Shown here: positions 52,736-63,640 of the stretch, piece after piece | Layout of the letters: the number at the start of each line of letters is the position of its first letter | How positions within the stretch are numbered: the first letter of the stretch is position 1 | Assembly (NCBI RefSeq): GCF_027244095.1 | Contig: NC_069669.1 | Coordinates: 7,528,501-7,592,500, forward strand | Direction of reading: 5' to 3' | DNA from: Hemicordylus capensis | Lineage: Eukaryota; Chordata; Lepidosauria; Squamata; Cordylidae | Length of the DNA stretch: 64,000 nucleotides | The notes under the pieces: generated by a model | Told to the model about the DNA's origin: nothing | What the model saw: only the letters and a program-made list of their open reading frames with translations | Databases searched by the model: none | Made by a program: the position numbers and the translations under genes

Positions 52736-52854
52736 TTCAGTCAGATCTAGCAAGCCTATGGACAGACCCAGGCCAAGCATTACTGAGACAGTGGAGAAAT
52801 AAGCAGCCTCAATAAGCAACCAAAATACTGTGTGGGGAAAGGAAGAGGCTTAAG

Positions 52855-52980
52855 AGCAGTGTTCCCTTTAACAGGGAATCCCAGACGTTGTGGACTACAA
52901 CTCCCACAAACCCTCTGGTCATTGCACCTGGGGATTAGGGGGGTTGTAGTCCACAACATCTTAGGATCCCCCGTTACAAG
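52855..52980. mobile_element. Foldback element (subfamily A)
   Basis: 'tgttccctttaacagggaat' at left and 'ggatcccccgttacaa' at right; arms 'gactacaactcccacaaac' and 'gggttgtagtccac'. Confidence 0.75.
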
Positions 52981-53059
52981 CAAAAGAGAGACCTCCAAGG
53001 GAGATACCAGCCAGGAAACTAGAGAAAAATACAAGGGGGGAGAAGAAGCTGCCGCCCTT

Positions 53060-53560
53060 TTTCTTGGGCCCGGTTGGATTTAAGCCTTCGCCCACCAACA
53101 CAGCTCCAAGCCATTCGAAAGGGGCGGAGCAAACTGGCTATGGCGTCAGCAGCACACACAGGCTCCCCCTCAGAACCCGCCAAGTCTCCCGCCCCGGTCA
53201 AGGCCGTTCCCACAACCAGCCCGGGCTCACCCGCGAAGCCGACCCTCTTCATAAGGCGCTCTGCAGCTCCATGAGCCTCCACCCGACACCCTCAATGGGC
53301 CTCACCGCTCCCCGCCACCCAACCGGGACCGGATGGAGACCGATTGCCGCCTCTCTCGCTACTTACATCCTCGGAACCCGACCGTCGCTCCCTCGACGCG
53401 CTCGCTGTGACGCGACGCGGCCGCCTTCCACAGAGAGAGCGCGCGCGGCAAAAAGCCGCTACCTGGCGCGCGCCGATGACGTTGCCCAGTGTAGGGAAAG
53501 GGAGGGGCTCAGTGTTTCGATCATAGAGTTCTCCGTCCCTGCGGGCACGGACGGTGCTAT
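53060..53560 (-). promoter_or_regulatory. RNPS1: CpG-rich RNPS1 promoter and first exon
   Basis: The most CpG-dense stretch of the window, without repeats. A donor-like GAT-GTAAGT on the minus strand at 53366 could end a non-coding first exon. A CRE-like TGACGT lies at 53477. It could also drive plus-strand transcription, but no plus gene starts here that I can see. Confidence 0.6.
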
Positions 53561-53639
53561 TTAAGAGGCTAGAGCGGCACTATTTTTTTTGCTTTGAAAA
53601 CTGTAGACATAAGCAAGCTTTTCACTGGCAGTTAGGACT

Positions 53640-53940
53640 ATAGGAGGAAGTTGCCCAACCGAGTCAGACCCTTGGTCCATCTAGCTCAGTAGTGTTTACA
53701 CAGACTGGCAGCAGCTTCTCCAAGGTTGCTTCTCTCTCAGCCCTAACTTGGAGATGCTGCCAGGGAGGGAACTTGGAACCTTCTGCATTTAAGCAGGCAG
53801 CTGCTCTTTCCAAAGCAGCTCCATCCCTAGAGGGACTATCTGACAGTGCTCACATGTAGCCTCCCATTCAAATGCAAACCAGGGTGGACCCCGCTGAGCT
53901 AAGGAGACAACACATGCTTGTTACCACAAGACCAGCTGCT
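53640..53940 (-). mobile_element. 5S/tRNA-chimeric SINE
   Basis: Tail at left ('ggaggaagttgcccaaccg'), body, 5S-like head at right ('gggtggaccccgctgagc'). Confidence 0.75.
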
Positions 53941-53944
53941 AAAT

Positions 53945-54180
53945 ATGAGAGACACCATTTAAAAGATTCCTCTTTGCACAGTTAACAAGGGTGATTTCCA
54001 AACTGTGTGCAACAAGCAGGCCTAAAGGTGGTTTCCTGTCCCCAAGGAGCTGACAATAAAAATGAAACACAAGGAAACACCAGCAACAGCCACTGGAGAG
54101 ATCCTGTGCTTGGCTGAATAGTGCAACCGCTTCTCCTCTAGGATCACCACTGTAAAAGGTGCTTGATGGCCCAGTTAGCA
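53945..54180 (-). repeat. CR1/L2-like LINE 3' end
   Basis: Reversed: 'cctgtccccaaggagctgac', 'ccagcaacagccactgg', 'gtaaaaggtgcttgatgg'. Confidence 0.55.
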
Positions 54181-54269
54181 GGAATATGCATTCCACAAAA
54201 CCGAAACCCTTTAGATCTATTCGATTCTGCAGAATTTTGCATCCCTGCTCACGGGCAAAGCGGGGCACC

Positions 54270-54495
54270 TTTCAAAGCGGTGACTTCCATATTATTTGTT
54301 TAGCAGGGGGAAGCAAGTTTCCCTTTTCAGCTCAGCATAGTGTGCCTCTCAGTGGATGTTGTTGGTGTCTTTTTAATGTTTCTTTTTAGACTGTGAGCCC
54401 TTTTGGGAAAGGGGACTATTTTTTCGTGCATTTTGCTATGTAAGCTGCTTTGATAACTTTTTGAGAATGTTGAAAAGTGATATATAACTATGAGG
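54270..54495 (+). repeat. CR1/L2-like LINE 3' end
   Basis: 'gactgtgagcccttttggg', 'gttgaaaagtgatatataac'. Opposite orientation to the copy on its left. Confidence 0.6.
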
Positions 54496-54652
54496 GCCAC
54501 CATACCCCCTGGGGCCCCCCAAATAATCTTTTGTCTGTCCCGTGTGGTGTGGTCATGCTGTTTTGCGGGCCTGTGCTGCACCAGGAAATGTTTCTGCTAA
54601 TGCATATTTGCATAAATATACCCATTTTATATTCTTACATTCTTGTGTGCTC

Positions 54653-54814
54653 AGGAGTTGTGTGTGCTCCCAATTTCTGATTGGATGTAAGCAAGGTAGG
54701 AGGAAAACCAGAGTAGCTTTTCCTCCTACATTGCCTCCACACAATCAGTTCTACCCAGGTTTTTTTCTTACTTTGCTTCAACCCAACCAAAAATCGGGAG
54801 CACACACAGCTCCC
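54653..54814. mobile_element. Foldback/MITE candidate
   Basis: 'ggagttgtgtgtgctccc' at left and 'gggagcacacacagctcc' at right, inverted with one mismatch. 'gtaggaggaaaa' and 'ttttcctcctac' are opposed inside. Confidence 0.6.
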
Positions 54815-55186
54815 AAACCCAGGTAGAACACAGTTTTTTAATTGTGTGAATGGCCTCATTGTCTCCTTTCATTTCTTTTGCCGGAGTATATGTTCCTTCC
54901 TGTTCTCTTCATTTGGGTAGGACTTCCATTTTCTGAAGGATGTCTTCTTCCCTTTTATAGCTTCCCTGACTCTGCTTGTTAGCCACGCTGGCGTCCTCCT
55001 GAACTTGGTGGTACCTTTCTTCCTTCTTGGTGTACATTCCAACTGAACTTCTATTATTGTGGTTTTAAATAAGTTCCATTAAGCTTTCTGGGGCGATTGA
55101 CATTTCCTTTCAGTTTCCTTTCCCTTTCAGCACTCCTTAATTGCCAGGTTCTTCTCTGTCTTTCTCCCTTCTCAATCAGGAGTGGA

Positions 55187-55245
55187 GTGTGTGTGTGTGT
55201 GCATGCGCATGCGTACGTGCATGTGTATGTGCGCACGCAGACGTG
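55187..55245 (+). repeat. (GT)n-rich microsatellite, imperfect
   Basis: GT units interrupted by GCATGC and GTACGT. Confidence 0.8.
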
Positions 55246-55311
55246 CTCTTACCCCTGGACTTCGGGCCCCCCAAATCCTCTTTACTCTGTCCCGGATGGT
55301 GTGGCATGATG

Positions 55312-55400
55312 ATAGGAACATAGGAAGCTGCTATATACCGAGTCAGACCATCGCTCCATCTAGCTCAGTATTGTCTACACAGACTGGCAGCTGCATGCTT
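55312..55400 (-). mobile_element. Chimeric SINE, tail and start of body
   Basis: 'taggaacataggaagctgc' to 'cacagactggcagctgc'. Confidence 0.65.
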
Positions 55401-56560
55401 GATTTGCAGGAAAGTGGGGGAGGGTGTGTGTCCAAAGGCCTTTAGGTCCAGACTCCAACATTACCTCTGTGGGTGTGTCTCAAGACAGGTCTCCGGCACA
55501 CAATCAGCATGCAGTGACTCTTTTGCTCTTTCCGGAAGGGGTTAAGCCAAGGCTCCTCCCCCTTGTCCACACCACAGACCTTGTTCCCAGCAGCCTTTGC
55601 AGAGTTTGGCTTTCCCCCAATCCAACAAAGAAGGCTGGAGCTTTCGGAACAGCTGCTGAAGCCTCATCAGCAGCATCCGAGCTGTGCAAAGTTGCGAGGA
55701 AGACAGGGAGACCTTGCTGATCTGTTCTCAGGGATGCAACTGGCAGCTTGTAACCCAGGGAGTGACTGCAATGAAGGAAGTGTTGGGCTGCTCCGGCTGG
55801 AAGCATCTCCGGCTGGTCCCTTGTAAAGTAGCAAAACAATTTCTTCTCCTTCTCCAGAGAGGAGGGCTCGAGGCTGTTCAGCCTGGCAAGCACAGAGAAC
55901 CGAGAGGTGAGTTCCACTAGATTGTTTGTAGCAGGTAAGATTAATTGCACTGAACTGGACACCGAGCAAGTATGGCAACACATACCGTTGCATCAAATTT
56001 GCAGGCAACTGTGTTAGTCTTTGGAGAGGGGGACCAAAACAAAAACAGGATAAGACCTGGTAAAAAGTCCTAAAGAGGCGAGCAGGCTTTCAAGTTCTTC
56101 AGAGCTCTCTATCTGGCTGGATGATACTCACAGAACGAATGTTGCGGAATGGCCTGGAGCACCAATACTGGCAGATAAAAGGAAACAAAGATAACAGAAA
56201 TTGAATAAATAAAATAAAATAAATATAAGCATCTTAAGTCCTTAATACATCCCCCAGGATCTTTTTCTCTCGTCTCTCTTTCTGGTGGACATTCATTGTG
56301 GAGAAGAACTCTGTCGAGCTTAAAAGCTTGTACCTTTTTTGTGACCTAATAAATACATTTGCACAGTTGATAAAAATAGAATGTACAAGATCTGGAGATG
56401 ATGCCGTTCCTCCTAAAGTTATCTAAGGTCAGTTTTTAACAGACTTTTTCTCTTGGCTGGCAAGGTGAATAATGCAACAGATCTTGTAATGCTTATGATT
56501 TATTCCCAGGCAATAAAGCCAGTGCACAAAGAAGTGAGTCAGTGACAGTAGACCTAGGAA
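55400..56560. other. Intergenic, unassigned
   Basis: Contains 'ttcaagttcttcagagctc' near 56090 and a related opposed 'gagaagaactctgtcgagc' near 56303, perhaps ends of a decayed element. Open frames at 55504-55983 on the minus strand show no family resemblance. Confidence 0.3.
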
Positions 56561-56574
56561 CTAGCAGAGCACTT

Positions 56575-56805
56575 GCATATATGTTTGTTAATTTTTACAT
56601 TTATGTCTCGCTCTTCCTCCAAGGAACCCAGAGAACTGCATATGGTTATGTTTATCCTCACAACCACCCTGTAAGGTAGGTTCGGCGGAGAGATAAATGA
56701 CTGTCCCGGAGTCACCTACTCAGCTTAATAGATGGGTGGGGATTTGAACCTGGGTCTCCCCAGTCCTAGCCCAACACTCTAATCACTACACCATGCTGGC
56801 TACCT
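56575..56805 (-). mobile_element. MIR-like tRNA-derived SINE, reversed
   Basis: 'cctcacaaccaccctgtaag' at left, 'ggggatttgaacctgggtc' (B box) and 'cactacaccatgctggc' (head) at right. Confidence 0.75.
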
Positions 56806-56821
56806 TTCTAAGATGCTGTTG

Positions 56822-56912
56822 TGGGATGGGGCTGTAGCTTAGTGGGAGAGCGTCTGCTTTGCATGCAGAAGGTCCCAGGTTCAATCCCTGGCAGCATCTC
56901 CAGGTAGGGCTC
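56822..56912 (+). mobile_element. tRNA-like head of the chimeric SINE
   Basis: Best preserved tRNA-like head: 'ggggctgtagcttagtggg', 'ggtcccaggttcaatccc', then 'ggcagcatctccaggtaggg'. It is interrupted at once by the next element. Confidence 0.8.
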
Positions 56913-56919
56913 TTTTTAT

Positions 56920-57312
56920 GGAGCGCCAAACCAGTTCAGAAGTCCGGCGGATGAGGTGGGGGCGGTCCTTGAAGGGACAGGGAGGATGCCCTTACCTGTC
57001 CGTCTTCCCTCACCCACTGGCGCTCTCCCCAAAACCGCTGGCACGGGGCTGCATCCCTCCTTGCAGCACCGAGCAGCATCGTACCGGAAGCGGCTGATGC
57101 GCATGCGCGTGCACGCATGTTTGACACTTCTGTTATGGCACTGACCAGGGCTGCAGGGAAGGATTCTGCAGCCCTGCGCCAGCGGTTTTGGGGAGAGTGC
57201 CAGCAGCAGAAAAGCGGCAGGACCAATAAAGGCACCCTCCCTGCCCCTTAAAGGACCCCCCCTGCCCGCCTCCTGGGAGTGCACAAACCAGTTTGTGTAC
57301 ATCCCTATCACT
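56920..57312. mobile_element. DNA element related to the one at 33836
   Basis: 'ccaaaccagttcagaag' at left and 'acaaaccagtttgtgtac' then 'atccct' at right. The interior has opposed 'ccaaaaccgctggc' and 'gccagcggttttgg'. Non-coding foldback-type. Confidence 0.55.
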
Positions 57313-57419
57313 CAGCACCCTGACCGGGGGGGGGAGGGGTTGTGGTTCACATTTATCAGATACCAAGTTCTGTGCGGCTGCGATTGGCATCCGGCGAAAG
57401 ATGATAGCTGATGGGCTCC

Positions 57420-57958
57420 CCTAATCTGAGTCCTGAGAACACTCGCCTCCATATTCTTCGTATTATATTAATTGCGCCATGGCAATGCATAATATTTTAT
57501 TACATTAATGCAGTGTAACTTCATCGTTTAGCGTATTTTAGTGTATTTTACCATTTAGCATAATTCTGTGTAACTTCACCATTTTTAGTAATAAGTCCAA
57601 CTTAGGGTAGCCATTATAGTTTTAACCATTCTTAATTTTAATTCTAGCTTTTTACCACATATGAAATCATTTTCAGCTATATTACTGCCACTATTTAAAT
57701 TCCCCCTTCTATCTTTTCCGTGCATTTTATTATGGAAAAGTATGTTTAGCAGTTTTCGTTTCTTAGCAGCTTGTTTCCTTTTAGTAGCTTGTCTCTTTTT
57801 AAATTGTAATTATTTTAAATGTTAGCTTTTTTTTACAATAGCTATCATATTTGCAGTCACCTCTATTAACATGTAACTTTTCTCCAGTATTACCTTCATT
57901 TAATGTGTAATTTTATGCTGGTCTCTGGCCGTAGTAAAGCTTGATTGATTGATTGACA
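57420..57958 (+). repeat. LINE-like 3' UTR with TTGA tail
   Basis: A long AT-rich block ends 'tggccgtagtaaagcttg' followed by repeated ATTG. This is a familiar non-LTR 3' end, but I cannot name the clade. Confidence 0.45.
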
Positions 57959-57964
57959 TTTATC

Positions 57965-58550
57965 AGAATTGGACATTGGCTCTCACTGTCTTGTAAGCTC
58001 TCTGAAATAGGGCACATGCTGTTGTTCTGTTTGTGGAGTGTCATGTATGAGATCGCCATGTGTCTTTTGTCTGAGCCACTTGGCCCTACTACAGTAAATA
58101 ATTAACAGTCGGGTGATATGCTCACGATAAGTGCCTGTAGTTTCCTGGGACAGGCATGTTTACCCAACTGCTTATACTGAAATCAGATCACACTAACTTG
58201 CTTTGTCCTTGGATCCTGTTTACATGGTTTGTAGGTGAACATCTGAGGTTGGAAGGAAGCCGGTGGAAATGAAGCAGCACCCTAACCCTTCTACAGATAA
58301 AGTGGGACTCCTTGCTTTAATGTCACTCAGGACACATGGCCTCAGATAGCAGCAACTGGTGTTAATTGTGAAATTAGGTTTCAGCAAAGAACTGTATATA
58401 GAGCAGGAGCAGGTAGTCTGTGGCTAAAACTTGTGTGTGCCACAGTTGCTAAACATGGCACACACAATGCCACCTTTGGCACTCACACTGCTAGTCCAAT
58501 TAATGGCAAAAAAATCTCTCAAGGGGAAAAAAGTCATCTACTTATCCTGC
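57965..58550. other. Intergenic, unassigned
   Basis: No gene and no clear repeat phrase. Confidence 0.3.
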
Positions 58551-58554
58551 AAAG

Positions 58555-58760
58555 TCCCCTGCTAACTGAGCAAAAAGGATTCTCTTTATTGAGCAGGGGG
58601 AGAGCAACTGTCCCTCTCCAGCCCCAGCACAGCATCCCTCCAGTGGCTGTTGCTGGTGTCTATCTTGTTTCTTTTTAGATTGTGAGCCCTTTGAGGACAG
58701 GGAGCCATTTTGTGTATTTATACCTATGTAAACTGCTCTGGGAACTTTTGTTGAAAAAAG
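58555..58760 (+). repeat. CR1/L2-like LINE 3' end
   Basis: 'ggagagcaactgtccctctc', 'gattgtgagccctttgagg', 'ctgctctgggaacttttg'. Confidence 0.65.
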
Positions 58761-59267
58761 GAGAGGTCCGCATCTGGAAGCAATTTTTAACTCTTAAAAG
58801 TATGTAAAACTCTCACACTCTTTCTGTTTAAAGGTGGGACATCTTGGAATTACCGAAATGACCTGTGAATTGTGAAATTCGTGTGCTGCAACTTAGCATT
58901 TTCAGGATACCTTCCTATCAAGACGCCCACTCTGTTTAATCTTTAAGGCAAAGATTTGGACTGAAGATTCCCAAGTGGTGGCTGTAAGCGTTCATCCAAC
59001 TACTCATGGAAAACTGCCTTGATATAAATCGACTGCAGAGAATCAGAGTAAATCTTTCTGGATTTGAATCCTGTTCCTCTCAGACAGGATAGACTCCGAT
59101 TACTTCTAGAACCTATATTCATTCTCCCTATATTCCAGATATATGGCTTTGTGGCAGAAACGAGATTTTAACCATCTATGTCCTGGTTTGTAGCCTGGAG
59201 TCTTAGCCACTACACTATGCCAGCTCTTGAGCTGTAGTTCTTTGGAAGCCAGGTTGGTTGGCCTCCT

Positions 59268-59278
59268 GCCGCCATCTT
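59268..59278 (-). promoter_or_regulatory. YY1-like site before the HTH gene
   Basis: GCCGCCATCTT is the reverse of the YY1 consensus AAGATGGCGGC. It lies 134 bases before the ATG, where YY1 sites are often found near start sites. Confidence 0.4.
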
Positions 59279-59411
59279 GTTTGCGGCTTCAGGAACATCC
59301 CCATCAGCACCATTGTCTTAGTTGTATCGGACAAACTGCTCGTCTAGAATCTAGCTACTAGCATCTATGCCAAAGAAGTAGGCAAGACCCTGGGCTCCCT
59401 CAAGGACCATC

Positions 59412-59913
59412 ATGGGTCGCCTGGACGACCACGCCAAGAAGCGGATTGTGGAGCTGAGGAAAGCCGGCTTGAGCTTCCGCAAGATAAAAAAAGTCTTGGA
59501 GCTGGACAATATCCGGGTCACACCGCAAGCCATCTACCTCTTCCTCAAGCGCAAGAACGTGGAGCCCTCTCAGCCTCCGCCTGCCTGCCCCTTGCCACCG
59601 GCTCTCGAGAAGGGAAGCAGGAAACTCGGCATGGACCCGGCTGGCTGGGAGGACGACCAACTCTGGAACTTGCTCCAGGAAAACGAATCTGGGCCGAACA
59701 AGCAAAAAGAGCTTGCTGGCAGCAAGCCGCCTGGCCTGGCTGGAGGGGTCGGCGTGAGTGGTGAGGCGCTGACTTGTAACAGCGATTGGGACGGGAAGGA
59801 AGGCATTAAGATCATCAGTATAACATCCCTGAGCAAGGATGGAGAGCAATTTGGGAGGCAGAATGCTGTGCCTAGGGGCATCTCCATGGGATCACAGCTG
59901 CGCCCAAGTGTTG
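59412..59913 (+). CDS. HTH gene exon 1
   Basis: Encodes MGRLDDHAKKRIVELRKAG and the Pro/Ser region up to SQLRPSV; donor GTAAGG in phase 1. Confidence 0.82.
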
Positions 59914-62558
59914 GTAAGGCTTTTTGCAGCCGTTTGTTATTGTACACCTGGAACATGGGAAGCTGCCGTCTACTGAGTCAGACCCTTAGTCCATCTAGCT
60001 CAGGATTGCCGACACTGACTGGCAGCGGCTCTCCATGGCTTCAGACACGAGTCTTTCCCAGCCCTCCCTGGAGATGCTGCCAGGGATTGTACCTGGGGAC
60101 CTTCTGTACACAAACAGATACTCCTCCACGGAGCCACAGCCCCATCGCCTAAGGGGAATATCTTACAACGCTCACATATAGCCACCCATCTAAATGCAAA
60201 CCACGCTTAGCAAAGGAGGCAATGCATGCGCACTGCATGCATCCCCTCGCCCCTCCCCACAACTGCAGCCACCCCCAGAGACGGGCGGCAAAATTGGCCA
60301 CCCCTCAAATTTTGTCGCCCTAGGCAAGTGCCTACTTTGCCTATCCGTTCGTCTGCCCATGCCTCCCCCTCTGAACCTTCTTTGCCTGATCGCTAGGGTA
60401 ACCCCCACACACTCACTCACCCACTCCTATATATACGTCCCATCACACCTTGTCTGAGTGCTATTGTTTGTGTGAACTTGTAGGCTGCTTTGGTCGCTGT
60501 AGAAAAGCAGTCGTTTTCCTATCGGGACAGAGCGGAGGTGAACCCCACTTCCTTCTTGGTTGCTTTTCTAGGTGACGCTTGCTCAGCACCGCAGGCCTCT
60601 GGGCTGGCCAGCTGCTCGGCTCCAGCCGTCCTGTCCCCTCCTCAGCAGAATCTGAATGGCAAGGGGAGGGTCTTCCTGCCCCCTGCGAAGAACCCTGCTT
60701 TAATTGTGAAGAGGAAGATCGTGGGCCGGGCCATCCACCTCCAGAAAAAGGTAGGAAAGGCCGGGAGAGGGAACGCAGAGACGTGTCTCCGTATCGCCGA
60801 GATCTTGAGCAGGAGGAATGGGTGCAGAAGCCATCTCTGGGGGGCATCAGGCAGAGTGTAGAACTGGGATATTCCAAGCTGGGCTTTCCTGCTAGCGTGG
60901 GACTACAACTTCCATCTTCCCTGGCCACAATGGCCTTCAGCCATACATGGGCATCCGGTGGGAGGGTGGGGGTGGGGGGCAAGAGGGAGCAAGCTGCCCC
61001 TCCCAGCTCAAGCCAGTTCCCATTGAATTCAGTGGGGCATACTCGCAGGGGGTGGGCTTTGTTGGATTGTGGGCTTGACCCTCCCCTGCCGGCAAAAAGG
61101 TCCTGTGGGCATCCACGCCAAGTTGTGTCCCCGAAGCCTTGTGCCCTGAATCCTCCTCCATTCTCCGTTAGGCAAATGTCCAGAATGCACAGAATCCATC
61201 GGCTTCTTCGCCAGCCCCGGGCTTCATGCTGAGGGTGCAGCCAACCAGTCACCCTTCCAACGGGGGCCCTTCCGTCATGCCAGCATCCTTTGGTTGCAGC
61301 ACTCACGTAAGTAATTTGGGGTCTGCTTCGGCATTGGCAGCTTGAGGCGGGAAGCTTCCTGGCGAAAGGGACGTTGCTAGAACAGAAGAACAGCCCTGGT
61401 GCTGGATCTAGTCCAGCGTCCTGTTTCCCACAATGGCCCACCAGATGCCTCTGGGAAGCCTACAGGCAAGAGGGGAGGGCCTGCCCTCCCTCCTGCTGTT
61501 ACTCCCCTGCAACTGGTACTCAGAGGCATCGTGCCTCTGAGGCTAGAGGTGGCCTATAGCCCTCAGACTAGGCCTGGCATATTCTGGCTTTGCAAATGTG
61601 CCTAATGTGCATATGATGTCAATGGGCTTGAAAATAATTGAAAATAAGTTTTGAGCAGAATAGTGACTGCACGTTTTGCTCTATAACTCTGCTTCAACAA
61701 GGCCTAGATCTTAGCTTTTCAGAAAAAGAAAGCTGAAATCCGGGCAAATCTGGGTGGGCTAAGCAATTTGGGTGAGATGCTTAAAATCTGGGTGAAACCT
61801 GGAATTCTGGGGGGTATGGCAACTCTACCGCAGACTAGTAGCCATTGATAGAGAGGAGAGCTGGTCTTGGGGGTAGCAAGCATGACTTGTCCCCTTAGCT
61901 AAGCAGGGTCCACCCTGGTTGTGTTTGAATGGGAGACTACATGTGAGCACTGTAAGAGATTCGCCTTAGGGGATGGAGCCGCTCTGGGAAGAGCAGAAGG
62001 TTCTGGGTTCCCTCCCTGGCAGCATCTCCAAGAGAGAGACTCCTGCCTGTAACCCTGAAGAAGCCACTGCCAGTCTGTGTAGACAATAGTGAGCCAGATG
62101 GACCAATGGCCTGACTCAGTAGAAGGCAGCTACCTATGTTCCTAATTTCCTTCTTGTGTTTCTTCTAGACAAAAGATGCCAGCACTCAGACGTCCACATT
62201 GAATCCCATCTACTCGACAAGCAATCAAAACTCTGAATGGGGAGGTCAGATAGCTGCCTCTTTGATCCCCAGTACCAGCCTCCACTCCTTTGTAGAAAAA
62301 CTGGATACGGTGCACACTGAGGTCCAGAAACTTGCGCAAGCGATGCACATGGTGCTGGAGCGCCAGTGCCGGCTCGAACGCCAGCAGGAGCAGCAACAGC
62401 GTTTCCAGCAGGAGGTGCTCATGACCCTGCAGCAGCTTAGCTCCACCATTAGCCACGGGGCGGCCCCCGGCAACCAGCCCTGCGCTCCTTACGGCAACAT
62501 GGCGGACCCCTCGCCTTCTTTGCCAAACTTCAGCCACTTCAAGATGGAACTCATCTGA
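59412..62558 (+). CDS. HTH and coiled-coil protein, unrecognised
   Basis: Four exons join in frame to 401 codons plus TGA, with an ATG in good context. I do not recognise the gene. Residues about 8-48 (KKRIVELRKAGLSFRKIKKV then the LELDNI and AIYLFLKR segments) look like a helix-turn-helix of the homeodomain-like kind found at the N-terminus of Tc1/mariner transposases and in paired domains. The middle is Ser/Pro-rich, with a basic patch PALIVKRKIVGRAIHLQKK. The end (about residues 310-365) is a Gln/Leu/Glu-rich coiled coil (LDTVHTEVQKLAQAM, LERQQEQQQRFQQ), likely for dimerisation. No transposase catalytic DDE/D region is visible. Inference: a nuclear DNA-binding protein, perhaps a host gene derived from a transposase HTH. 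The frames are clean across all four exons, so it is probably functional. No neighbour suggests a role. Confidence 0.82.
59950..60215 (-). mobile_element. 5S/tRNA-chimeric SINE
   Basis: Tail at left ('ggaacatgggaagctgcc'), body, tRNA-like part ('ccacggagccacagcccc'), shortened 5S-like head ('aaaccacgcttagc'). Confidence 0.75.
60572..60750 (+). CDS. HTH gene exon 2
   Basis: Acceptor 'ggttgcttttctag', donor 'gtagga'. Encodes DACSAPQASGLASCSAPAVL through VKRKIVGRAIHLQKK. Confidence 0.8.
61172..61306 (+). CDS. HTH gene exon 3
   Basis: Acceptor 'cattctccgttag', donor 'gtaagt'. Encodes ANVQNAQNPSASSPAPGFML through ASFGCSTH; phase 0 at both ends. Confidence 0.78.
61375..61590 (-). repeat. CR1 LINE 3' end
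   Basis: 'agaagaacagccctggtgc' at left is the 3' terminus reversed; 'gaggctagaggtggcctat' is inside. Confidence 0.7.
61855..62140 (+). mobile_element. 5S-headed SINE, full length
   Basis: 'gagagctggtcttgggggtag', 5S-like 'gctaagcagggtccaccctg', body, tail 'aaggcagctacctatgttcc'. Its tail ends about 20 bases before the exon 4 acceptor. Confidence 0.8.
62169..62558 (+). CDS. HTH gene exon 4 (last)
   Basis: Acceptor 'gtgtttcttctag'. Encodes TKDASTQTSTLNPIYSTSNQ, the coiled coil, and ends FSHFKMELI then TGA. Confidence 0.85.
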   Translation, partial: TKDASTQTSTLNPIYSTSNQNSEWGGQIAASLIPSTSLHSFVEKLDTVHTEVQKLAQAMHMVLERQCRLERQQEQQQRFQQEVLMTLQQLSSTISHGAAPGNQPCAPYGNMADPSPSLPNFSHFKMELI

Positions 62559-62936
62559 CCAAAGATGGAGAAGGCATCTGGTTTGGGCAGTCCAGAGCTG
62601 GTCCTTAGGGACTTAGGCAGCCTGTGCCGTCGCCAGCAGCTGATGAAGAAAAGAGGAGCCTAGTTGCCAGCGGCCTGTGCCAAAGTGTCTTTCAGGGCCC
62701 TCTCATGCCCTTCGCTTGCTAGAACGGCTAGGCTGTTGCTGGCACCACTCACGGCGTGTTAACGAAATCAGGGTGTTGGGGAATGAGATTCCAGTCCTAG
62801 GTTTGGGAGCATGCCTAGATTGTGGAGGTGCATAATAAGTGACAAATATTATTATTATAGTCTGCAACTAGCAAAGTGTCCTTCATGTGACAGCCCTGAT
62901 CAACCCCCAGGAAAGCCCCTCAGCCAATTATTTATT

Positions 62937-63165
62937 GGGCCAGTGCAGTGGGGAAATGCTTGACTAACAAGCAGAAGGTTGCCGGTTCGAATCCCCGCTG
63001 GTACTCGGGCATCAGCGATCGAGGAAGATGCTGAAAGGCATCATCTCATACTGCGTGGGAGGAGGCAATGGTCAACCCCTCCTGTATTCTACCAAAAGAA
63101 AACCACAGGGCTCTGTGGGCCCCAGGAGTCGACATCGACTTGACAGCACACTTTACTTTTTACTT
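62937..63165 (+). mobile_element. Sauria-type SINE
   Basis: tRNA-like head with B box 'ggttcgaatccccgc', middle 'gatgctgaaaggcatcatc', Bov-B-like tail 'gtcgacatcgacttgac'. Confidence 0.78.
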
Positions 63166-63454
63166 TATGAAGTGGGGTGGGGGGCAGGTGAAACTGAGTC
63201 CCTGCCCCATCTTGGAAGGCGTGCACAGAATGCGGGGAAGTGTAGCCCCTGCCAGTGCTCGCCTCCTAGAGTTCGTAAGAGAGGGCTCTTTCTTAACAGA
63301 GCCCACCCAGCACGGGGCACTCCCAGTATGGGGGGAAATGCAGCCCTGTACAGAGGTCCACACAGTGGGGAATGGCTCACACACTGATGGGTTTCTGCCA
63401 AAGTGGCCCCACTTCAAAATAGTGAAGATCACCAACGAAGCCCAAGGCTGGAGA

Positions 63455-63640
63455 GGAGAGCTGGTCTTGTGGTAGCAAGCATGATTGCCCCCCTTTGCTA
63501 AGAAAGGTCTGCCCTGGCTTGCATTTGAAAGGAAGGCTAAATGTGAGCGTTGCAAGATATTCCCCTTAGGGGATGGGGCTGCCCTGGGAAGAGCAAGAAG
63601 GTTCCCTCTCCTGCATCTCCAAGATAGGAAAAGATTATTT
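63455..63640 (+). mobile_element. 5S-headed SINE, head half
   Basis: 'agagctggtcttgtggtagc', 5S-like 'gctaagaaaggtctgccctg', then a short piece of body. Confidence 0.7.

Noticed and set aside
53064-53564. 166-codon plus-strand gene at the CpG island
   Set aside because: No domain and no conserved start; such frames are common in CpG islands.
56822-56912. A tRNA-Ala-like gene
   Set aside because: It carries A and B box-like motifs, but the sequence runs on into the SINE body and the cloverleaf arms do not pair properly.
60461-61441. 326-codon open frame on the minus strand
   Set aside because: It is antisense to the HTH gene, crosses its exon 2, exon 3 and intervening intron, and its product has no recognisable domain. 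GC-rich sequence explains the openness.
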